NCBI GenBank assembly: GCA_030248215.1
Contig: JASANG010001137.1
Span: 1 to 64,000 of the forward strand
Direction: 5' to 3'
Length of the DNA stretch: 64,000 nucleotides
Origin: Enoplolaimus lenunculus
Taxonomy: Eukaryota > Nematoda > Enoplea > Enoplida > Thoracostomopsidae
The notes beneath the pieces were generated by a model. The model made no database searches. It was given only the letters and a program-made list of their open reading frames with translations, and was not told the origin of the DNA. The first letter of the stretch is position 1; each line of letters opens with the position of its first letter. Made by a program: the position numbers and the translations under genes. Shown piece after piece: positions 55,939 to 64,000 of this stretch.

Positions 55939-58464
55939 TTAAACATCTACTTCATTATTTGTAAACGTTCCGCTATCATCATCGACCAACGCGACAATAT
56001 CCTGCGGTCGACCACCCACCTTCTGATTAGTGGTATCCGTCCGGTGATCAGAGGACTCGTAACCGGAACAAGACGTAACCCGATACCCGTTTTCAGTTCC
56101 AGCACGAAAATGTTCATTTTCATCTTCCGTTGCGCTATAGTCGGTTTTGTTGCGTTCAGCAACGCCGCCACAGCGCAACAAACGCCAAAAATGATCGAGT
56201 GCCGTCGGTAATCCAGCGACGCCAATATATTCAGCGTCGCGGACTGTTTCAGGCAACGGCTGATTACGCGTTTCAGGCAACATGATCGTACAGACAGCGC
56301 CCAACAACGAACAAACTCCAATGAACACCAACGGCGCTAAAGGATAAACGTGGGCGGTATGTACTACAAGAGGGATCATAGTGTTACATAGTGCACCTAA
56401 AAATGTACCAATCGCCAAACCGCGTGCACGCAATTGTGTCGGAAACAACTCAACGCAAAGTTGAAATAAAATTGCAAAACTCATACAGATCCAAAATTTT
56501 CCAAACACTGCAAGAATAACGACACCGGTCGGTAGATTGAGTAAATCTGCGCCAACTGTAGCGAGCATACAGATTCCAGACGCAATCATACATCCTGTTA
56601 CCGGTAATATACGACCATATCGTTGTAGTACAACGGCGTTCACGGCGATTGCTGGTGCTTCGATGACGGCTTGGGCTGCAAACGTAACCATGAAATTGCC
56701 TTCAATTTTTTCAACCGCAAACGCTATCGTCGAATAAGAAATGTTGTTTAAAATCAACGCGAATATCATCAACAACGATTTCAAACGCAAATTCGGGGTC
56801 CGAATGAGATCAAGACTGGAAACGTTTGATTGAAGGGCGGCGGTCGGAGTTTTCGCAGACTCTTCAGTGAAATCAACTGGTTCACGAGAACAATCAGGTG
56901 ATAATGATGATGATAGCGGTGAAAGCTCTTTATTGTCAGGGTACTTTGAATGTTCGAGATCATTTTCTTTGATGACGTCGTTTTCGTTGTTAACGGCGGT
57001 GGTTTTGTTGATATTGTTGCTGCAAATATTGACACAGCATTCGTCGTCGGTAACTTTTTCAACACTGCAGTCGCATATCTTGCTGTCGTCGTGAATGTAT
57101 TCTTCGTTTTCCAATTCTGTCAATAACAAATGCTTGTCAGCTGCATGCTCGCTTGCGGCGTTGCTTCGAAATTGATCGGCTTCGTAGATTTTTACCGATA
57201 AACTGACACCGGTCAAAGCGTTTTTCAACGTCGAGTTTCTTTTCGCGTTGAATTCTGTCTTCACGTGCTCAAGGGCGGTAGATTTTTCATCGTAACTCAC
57301 TTCCGCCGCTTCTGCGCAACTCTTTAGTCCCGTTCCACGTCGGTAACAACAACACCATGTCAACAGTCGATTTGTGCTTACATAGCTATTAAACGTAACA
57401 ATTTGATGTAAATTTGCAAACGCTTCGCCGATACGTCCGTTAACGTACAGCCATCGCGGTGATTCAAGCGTGATCCATTTAATGCCAAGCCAAGGAAACG
57501 CGACCAGTCCGATAAAGCGAACTAAACTTCGCCAATCACTCGTCAAATACGCCAGTAGCGGCAACGATCCAGAGCCTAAAAAGTACAGTCCGCAGATTGC
57601 GCACGAAACCGCTGTTCGTTTTGATGGTCCAGCAATTTCCATTGCCCAAACGTACGCGGTGTTAAATGTTGAATATGAAACAAATTCCGAAATGCAACGA
57701 CCGGCAACGTACCATGGCAGAGATGGCGCATAACTGACGGCAAAGTTACCCGCTGAAAGCAATGCGACGCAAATCAAAAGGACCGGTTTACGGCCCCATC
57801 GATCTTGGCTATACGATAAGATGATCAGACCGAGTACTGACGTAGAAAACACAATGTACCGTACTAGTGGAATCAGATGCGCTTTGTCGCAAACTAAATC
57901 CCATTCGGTTACGATGGTATTTTCAAGCAGGCTACTGTCGTATATCCATAGTCGATGCGAATTCAAAGACAACGAGTCGCGTTGCGTGGGTCGTGCGCAA
58001 ACGGTTCGCATCGGGTTGTCAGAGTTGCGCAAACCGACAGACCATTGTGCTACCGTGACAAAATGTGACGTGCATCGAGTCGATTCACTAGAGTCACATT
58101 GAAAGTATAGCGTAACGTCGTCGAACACAATTTCGCCACTGTTTTGAATTTGATTAATACCCGTATTATTTGTAGAGACTAAACCTTTAGGCAACGATAC
58201 GCTGCGTTGAATTGCGTTTACATTGCTAATATTTTCAATCTTACTCTGAAGTTCCAGGGACATAGGATCCGACGGACTGCTAAGTGTGCTGCCATTGCTT
58301 AGATTGCAATAAAATGGCGGTGTGTAAGTGACGAATGCTAAATTAAATACATTCCACGGATTTATTACGTCACTAACAATAACAATGACAAACAAAAAAT
58401 ACCACTGATAGTAGCCAGTTTCGCCAATTTTTTCAAGAATTGTATCGAATTCACGTTTTACCAT
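55939..58464 (-). CDS. SLC22-family organic ion transporter, intronless, 841 aa
   Basis: SLC22 proteins are plasma-membrane major-facilitator carriers for organic cations, anions or zwitterions. The frame shows the family layout: N-terminal EFDTILEKIGETGYYQWYF, TM1 (about 21-45) and a large extracellular loop (46-192) with Asn-glycosylation sequons (NLS, NGS, NNT). EWDLVCD lies before TM2, the MFS signature DRWGRKP is at 221-227, ESPRWL at 334-339, TMs 7-12 at about 560-730 with ELFPTQLRARG (672-682), and LPETRNQPLPET at 729-740. Family members are usually about 550 residues. Here the TM6-TM7 loop is about 200 residues (360-560), acidic and Cys/Asn-rich, and the tail is about 100. The start is the first ATG, 58464; the frame stays open 12 codons upstream, so a spliced 5' end is possible. 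The exact subfamily (OCT, OAT or OCTN) and substrate are not resolved. Confidence 0.9.
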   Translation of the reverse strand: MVKREFDTILEKIGETGYYQWYFLFVIVIVSDVINPWNVFNLAFVTYTPPFYCNLSNGSTLSSPSDPMSLELQSKIENISNVNAIQRSVSLPKGLVSTNNTGINQIQNSGEIVFDDVTLYFQCDSSESTRCTSHFVTVAQWSVGLRNSDNPMRTVCARPTQRDSLSLNSHRLWIYDSSLLENTIVTEWDLVCDKAHLIPLVRYIVFSTSVLGLIILSYSQDRWGRKPVLLICVALLSAGNFAVSYAPSLPWYVAGRCISEFVSYSTFNTAYVWAMEIAGPSKRTAVSCAICGLYFLGSGSLPLLAYLTSDWRSLVRFIGLVAFPWLGIKWITLESPRWLYVNGRIGEAFANLHQIVTFNSYVSTNRLLTWCCCYRRGTGLKSCAEAAEVSYDEKSTALEHVKTEFNAKRNSTLKNALTGVSLSVKIYEADQFRSNAASEHAADKHLLLTELENEEYIHDDSKICDCSVEKVTDDECCVNICSNNINKTTAVNNENDVIKENDLEHSKYPDNKELSPLSSSLSPDCSREPVDFTEESAKTPTAALQSNVSSLDLIRTPNLRLKSLLMIFALILNNISYSTIAFAVEKIEGNFMVTFAAQAVIEAPAIAVNAVVLQRYGRILPVTGCMIASGICMLATVGADLLNLPTGVVILAVFGKFWICMSFAILFQLCVELFPTQLRARGLAIGTFLGALCNTMIPLVVHTAHVYPLAPLVFIGVCSLLGAVCTIMLPETRNQPLPETVRDAEYIGVAGLPTALDHFWRLLRCGGVAERNKTDYSATEDENEHFRAGTENGYRVTSCSGYESSDHRTDTTNQKVGGRPQDIVALVDDDSGTFTNNEVDV

Positions 58465-59342
58465 AGCACCAAGTAAGATACAGGAAGACTGTGCTTCCAC
58501 TATTAGTGAGTTAGCACCGTTTCTACACGTTTTATAGCAGCTTCTGCTTGTGATACTTCTGCGACTGTTGCTAATATAGCAGTTAGTTTTTAAATTTTAA
58601 AATAAACAATCTGAAATTAATCAATGTTTACTTGATTTAATTTGCATAATAAGGCAATAAATATTATAATGTGATTACAGTTGTTAATGTAACAATAATT
58701 TCGGCTCTCGCACAATTTCCTCACAAATTTCGAAATTTTCAGATTGCCGAATAAAACGTTGGCTTAAGCTTTTGCATCGACAAAAGATAAATACGTATAG
58801 GATCTTTGATTTGGATAAGGTTTTAGCTTAAGGTCGCGCGGAAAGTGTACAAATGATACTACTTTCGTTATCCACTTACTTTTCAAGATAAATTTGTAAA
58901 TTTATAGCCACTCAACTGGCTAAAAACAAAATAGAAATTTTTTCTTGTCTTAACAATGTACATTTTGCGATTCTTTAGTATTACCAGTTTTATTCTGTTT
59001 AGCTATTTCATCGTACAATTACTCATAGTTTTCAATTGGTCGAGGTCTAGGCATAAAAGCCAACTTGTAATTACAGTAAATGTTGAGTTCTGAAGAATTC
59101 GTGAGCGTAGCCAGCAATAAGCTAGACACATATTAAGTAATGATAAGCGCTGATATAAAAGTTTAGTGTTTTCCTGTTGGTTCGAAAGGGTGTTCGCTAC
59201 ATCCTCGTCATTTGTCCATTTTACGTGCACAAGTATGAAGCAAACTACTCGAGGGAAACTAGCGTGAATAAATTTAAGCATTCAGTCTCATTTCAAAAGT
59301 CGCAAAACGTTCCTTAGTTCCTTCATTTAGGGGCCTATGTAA
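58465..59342. other. Upstream region of the SLC22 gene
   Basis: AT-rich intergenic DNA containing the promoter by position. No defined element was recognised. A CTAATAG on the minus strand just before the frame could be a splice acceptor. Confidence 0.35.
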
Positions 59343-59465
59343 GGCCCATGTAAAGATTAGGAGCGGAACATCTTTAGTTTTGGACTGCAATAGAGTAAGC
59401 TTAAGCTTTAGACTAATTGTTTGCTTAGGCTTAGGTTTAGACTTAATCTTTCGGTAGATATAGCT
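59343..59465 (+). mobile_element. TTAGGC-bearing MITE, truncated
   Basis: The left end GGCCCATGTAAAGATTAGGA is recognisable, followed by GCAATAGAGTAAGCTTAAGC and three TTAGGC-type units. The right part is missing. Confidence 0.55.
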
Positions 59466-60687
59466 CATTTACAAAATTGTCACGTGTTAATCCAACTCTA
59501 ACTCAAAAATTGCGTGAACCCTACCCTAGCAAATGTCACACCCGTATCCTTCCTAATGCGTATCACAGAGCATATTGTAGCACGAGTTATGGTAGAGTTA
59601 ACGCGTGACCGTTTTAAAATTTGACACGTGTTAACCCTACCTTATGTTTTCTGTGGCAAAATGAAATTATTTATTGTGAGTGATGCAAAATGCCGAACGC
59701 CATATTGAGCAGAACGTTCACAATCTACCTATCAGAAACGCTGAAAACTATCAAAAACGAGCCAACTGCCAAACTCGATTTTTTACGACTGATTTACCGA
59801 AACCAAAGTTCATTTCCGTACGTACACTAATGAATCAAAAAACCTTAGCTAAAACTAGCGGATCCAGAGAACGGCGGGAGGACGTACGCCTGGCGTCAGA
59901 ATTTTTTGCGCTAAAATGGTTAAGGTCGCCGCTACCTTACAATTTTCTCCCTCAGAAAATATTTTTGTATACAAAAAACAATCTTTGCCGTCAGAAATTT
60001 TTTATGCGATAAAATCTTACAATTTTTCACTTTGAAAAATTTTTGACGATAAAATGATAAGGTCCCTGCGTCTGTTAGCAAACAATAAATAAACAAAAGG
60101 TTTGCTGTCTTATTTTTCTTCAATTGAATTTGTGCCACAGTCAGCCACCCGGGTCCGGGCTTATAAAGTGCATTTTAAGCTGAACTACTCAATTAGCAAA
60201 ACTAAAAAATATAAAGCCACCGACCGAGAGACAAAATGTAAAAACAACCATTAAAGTTAAAGCAAAAAAACCCCATAAAATATTGAATAGCTTTTGGTAG
60301 GAACACCGGTAATATCGCTGGGGAACACACCGTAGACACTAGCGGAGCCACAGGGGGTGGAGAGCGTAAGCCCACCATCAGAAATTTTTTTGTGATAAAA
60401 TGTTACGGTCCCTGCCTACCTTACAATTTTTCTCTCTCAGAAAATTGGCACATAATACAGTAAAAATTGTTTTGTATAACTTTTGACAGCCAGTCCCCGG
60501 TCGACAAATTTGTCGATCCGCCGCTGACCGTAGACTGACGTGAAACATGCTTGATATGCTAGCGCAGAAGCTTATATAAGTGAACGAAATCGCTCAAAAT
60601 GCAGTTTTTATTTAAATTTGTTTCCGGTATAAAGCTAAAGTTCTTTTCACATTCCAAATTTATAACATTAATTCTGGTTTGAAAAAG
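59466..60687. other. Intergenic, short repeats only
   Basis: ACACGTGTTAA motifs recur near 59482 and 59623. CAGAAATTTTTT/GATAAAATG blocks recur near 59995-60060 and 60380-60440. No gene was recognised. Confidence 0.35.
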
Positions 60688-60798
60688 TGAATGCAAAGGC
60701 AGCAACAAGGAAAGAGAATCCATTGGTCCAGAGATTGATGTGGGTTCTGAGGACGCGATTGGAGCCTCTTGATGCGTGGCTGGCAGGACGGCCAGCAG
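60688..60798 (+). CDS. Candidate exon of an unidentified gene (a)
   Basis: An open segment reads NAKAATRKENPLVQRLMWVL then RTRLEPLDAWLAGRPA and ends at CAG|GTAAAA, phase 1. The start is uncertain and the upstream acceptor is weak. Its phase joins openly to 61263-61369. The protein family is not recognised. Confidence 0.25.
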
Positions 60799-61262
60799 GT
60801 AAAAAATTTAAATTTTTGCCTTCAAATCGAGTTGTCAGCAAATTGGCGGCTGTCTAAAATTGTTTGCGTTTGACGTTTTTTCATGTTCGTCGCTTGAAAA
60901 TTCAGTTTAAAACGTACGAATAAAATGAATGTCGCTCAAAGATGAAATTTTTGTACTAAGATTCATTAAATGAACGCAGAAATCACCCAAAATCTGTAAT
61001 TCTTGAAAAATTACTGGCATTCATTCAGGCAGATCGGCCGCGCGATTCGCCCCGCTTTTAAGTCTGGGGAGCCTAGTGAAACCTTTATAAAGATTGTGAT
61101 TAGAAGTTAAAAATTACTCTCTTGCAACATTACGCTAAAAATTACAGATAGCTAGTATACACCGTTTGAGGCCCAAACACACTTTTATAACAGAAATGTG
61201 GTTACAAAACCTAATATTTTAATTTGACTTTTTTACATGTACTGTAAGGTTTCTTTCCACAG

Positions 61263-61369
61263 AACAATCACGATTTGTTTGCTCTAAAAAGTATTATAAA
61301 CAAAGCAATGCTGGAAAGTTCCTCCAAAATACGTATGTGGGGGCATTCCAGCACCAATTATATAGACTG
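61263..61369 (+). CDS. Candidate exon of an unidentified gene (b)
   Basis: Bounded by a strong acceptor TTTCTTTCCACAG and donor CTG|GTAAGT. Joined in phase 1 it reads EQSRFVCSKKYYKQSNAGKF then LQNTYVGAFQHQLYRL. In phase 0 a second frame (NNHDLFALKSIINKAMLESS) is also open, so the frame is not certain. Confidence 0.35.
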
Positions 61370-63341
61370 GTAAGTGTTTCACTATATATCTTCAATTAGC
61401 ATTTAATAAAATCGTTCAGAGTGTGCTCCAACTCAAAATCTTTACGGAAATGATACCATAGATAACCATCAGTTGAGTTTAACGCATCGTTCAAAATATT
61501 TCCCGACCTCATGCAAAAATCTACACAGTCAAATTGATGCTATTCATCACGTTCTTGTTACGACGGAATTAAACGGGCGGATTTTACGACCTTGCGATGT
61601 ATTAGAAATATTATCAAAGTGTTATAGCGTATACAACTGAGAAGTAAGAATACATATTGCAACCTCAAAATGTTTAGCAAGACATGGCTAGCGTCATTAT
61701 ATACTACAACCACCCTATCTGTTATCCGTCATTAAAAAACAAGGGCCAAACACAACTAGTCTACAGTTCTACAAGCAGTAAATAAAAATATCTGAAAGCG
61801 AAAGCAACCAATATTATAAACAGCACGTTTCGTAAAAATGGTGACGGTAATTTATTTAGTAAAAAATAAAGTTCAAACAAATTAAATATCTTCAAAATAC
61901 TGACAACTTTTATCCTCACACAAGATATAACAATTTGTCTTTCTGGCAAACTCTATCGCCATAACACGTTTTTTTTCTCGAGAGTGCGTTCAACTTTATA
62001 TTGTTATGGATGGACGTCATTTCTTTTTGTACGAATTTTAATGCATTATAATATTTTTTAATTTCATAATTTGTTCCACTTGTAACAAAACCTTTTGTTG
62101 TGTTTACACTTTCTCAAACTTGATGTGTTTCCCAAAAAAAATTACTCACGAATAATCGAGATTAAAAATATGAGGCTAATTCAGTCAGACACTAAAGTAA
62201 AATATAAACATGTATACTGGTAGCATGTAAAAAAGCAAACGCAAAAAAATATGTAGCAGACTTGTTTTTACGTAAATTAAAGAAAGATGTTACAGTAGTA
62301 ATAAGCATATTCCTAAGCCTAAACGTAAACTTAAGCCTCAGCATAATGCTAAGCCTATAAACAAAGCATAGTTCTCTAAGTCTAAACAAAAAATTAATTT
62401 GGTTTCAATTGGACAACAAATTTGGTTTGGGGGGTAACGGACGAAATTTTCCAGTACCGTTAAAAATAGCGTATTTAGTACGGTCAGTGTGTTGGAGCAA
62501 GACATGATGTGACAAAAATTTTGGTTCGTAGATTAGATGCATTTGGAGATTCTTATCATTGTTAGAGAACGTTATACCGAGCTTAATACTTCTGGCATTC
62601 TGGACGCTAAAAGCATTAATATTTAGAATAAAAATTGTAAATAGTTATTTTTCAAGATATTACATGTACGTTTCGCCCATTATATATTAGAGATACCACA
62701 AAACGTTTTATAAATCAAAATTGGATGAACAAAGCTTCTTGGAAGTTACATTCACTGTAAAGAATGAATTGAACTCAACAAAATTGTATTTTCAATTAAA
62801 AAGTGTATTCTGTCGATGCATATAATTTCTTTGTCTGAAAAATGTTTTATCGTACACCAAGACCAAGTGCCAGAACGAAGTGCGAAACGTTTTTTAAAAT
62901 ACGCCTTGTCAAGAGTGGTAATTTTTCCGTTCGAACGATAGTCGTATCAACAAAAAATTGTAGTGCAAGAATTCATTGCTTGTAGTTTAAGTAAGTCCCT
63001 ATACAATTATGGCACAGGTGAACGTGTAAATGATTTTTTCAGAATGTATTTATTAAGAAGAACGGCAGTGGCTGGGTTCGTTCACAAACAAACGTATATA
63101 TGCCTTATTTTAGCACATTTCTAACAACATGCTATTTTAATTTTTAAATTATATATTTATGTCAAAAATTGGCAAAACTGTTACGCACAATTAACAAACG
63201 CCAATTTTTACTTACCTGGTTTCCTCAAATGCATTAAAAACTAACTTTATCAATAAAAAAATAAAGTTTTTCAATAAATATTAATAATTTTGGTCATAAT
63301 TTTGAGGTAAAAAATTGAAACTAATCGAAAACTTTATATTG
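61370..63341. other. AT-rich tract, no further exon confirmed
   Basis: It includes a degraded TTAGGC-type repeat at about 62290-62400 (AAGCATATTCCTAAGCCTAA). No exon linking the candidates at 61263 and 63885 was fixed. Confidence 0.35.
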
Positions 63342-63484
63342 GCTGAGGTTCCAAAACCCTACTTAAGTACGACTTAGAACTTAAAGCACGTGTTAAGTAA
63401 TTACTTAACCATTTTGTCGTTTTAAAGAGCGCGCTTAAGTTAAGCAAGTAATAAATACTTAAGTAAGATTTCAGAAACCCCGCC
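63342..63484. mobile_element. MITE with GGCTG...GTTTC ends, copy 2
   Basis: The left end GGCTGAGGTTCCAAAACCCT and right end AGATTTCAGAAACCCCGCC are imperfect inverted repeats, followed inward by TACTTAAGTA-type motifs, as in 13391-13686. Confidence 0.5.
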
Positions 63485-63884
63485 AATATGATAGGTGTCA
63501 CATTTTCAAATAATAGTTTAATCAATTTCAACCGTAAACCACTCTACCCCATTTATCAAGCATTTAACAAATATCACAGTACCAATGACGTCACTATAGC
63601 ATCAGCAGTGACCGTATTTGACTATTTAGATGTCAACTAAAAAGTATAAAACTAAAATCAGTATATTAAGCACAGTTAAATGTCACATTATTTTCTGTCA
63701 ATAAAGCAAAATTATAACGCTGTTATTTAACTGTCAAACTGGCTAACATTTACCTGTTCCATATACTTTTAATTGTCAAGGATGGCTATCAAAAATGATG
63801 GTTAATAACGTGCGATATGAAATCTTTTATAAATGATGAAAATAAAGATTTTTGAATGCTGTCTCAAGTTTTGCCCTTTTACAG

Positions 63885-64000
63885 TTATGTATTTAGACGT
63901 TTTGGTAAAAAATCCTGAACCGCTTATGTTTGAAAACGTGCCGTTTGACATTAGACTTGCGGTGACAATGTGGTTAGCGAAAACAAGTTTGATAGCATAT
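63885..64000 (+). CDS. Candidate exon running off the window (c)
   Basis: A strong acceptor TTTTGCCCTTTTACAG is followed by a frame open to the window end, reading MYLDVLVKNPEPLMFENVPF then DIRLAVTMWLAKTSLIAY. The ENVPFDIRLAVTMWLAK pattern faintly resembles the linker before cyclic-nucleotide-binding domains of channels (LPxxLRxxVxxxL), but this is a guess. Confidence 0.35.

Noticed and set aside
55843-56211. Plus-strand frames opposite the SLC22 gene
   Set aside because: They are the antisense shadow of a well-supported transporter frame.

Overview
This window looks like animal (non-vertebrate metazoan) nuclear DNA. It is AT-rich, with many-exon genes using GT/AG introns of about 0.15-2 kb, and dense non-autonomous transposons. 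I see no prokaryotic features. Repeated (TTAGGC)n tracts recall the nematode-type telomere repeat. A nematode or related lineage is possible, but those tracts sit inside transposable elements, so this is only a weak hint.

Three host genes can be read with confidence. (1) An FCHO-family endocytic adaptor on the + strand (10255-30279) resolves into 19 exons with consistent splice phases. It encodes an N-terminal F-BAR domain, a very long low-complexity linker and a C-terminal mu-homology domain, about 1489 residues in total. (2) A small alpha-arrestin (ARRDC-like) gene on the + strand (47423-52276) has three exons and encodes 322 residues. (3) An SLC22-type organic ion transporter on the - strand (58464-55939) is read from a single exon of 841 codons, with a cytoplasmic loop of about 200 residues. 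At the right edge (60.7-64.0 kb) three short open, splice-bounded segments may be exons of a further + strand gene that continues past the window.

Region by region. 23-6317 is a composite foldback element with terminal inverted repeats of about 480 bp. Inside it are three copies of a 1.2-1.4 kb module (one inverted, two direct), a G/C homopolymer tract that looks like a sequence error, and a tRNA-Leu-like SINE. 6689-8920 is a 5'-truncated LINE with intact reverse transcriptase and RNase H motifs. 10.2-30.3 kb is FCHO, whose introns hold many MITEs. 30.9-47.2 kb is a repeat-rich intergenic tract. 47.4-52.3 kb is the arrestin gene, with a 246-bp tandem triplication and a MITE ending 19 bp before a splice site. 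52.6-55.9 kb holds elements loaded with TTAGGC repeats. 55.9-58.5 kb is SLC22. The rest is mostly AT-rich intergenic DNA.

The most unusual observations are: a MITE family with 23-bp terminal inverted repeats, near-matching 8-bp target duplications and an internal TTAGGC minisatellite; a dispersed repeat carrying a run of short palindromes whose flanking bases change in matched pairs; and the nested foldback at the left end. FCHO and alpha-arrestins both act in clathrin-linked membrane traffic, but I see no evidence that their proximity is functional.
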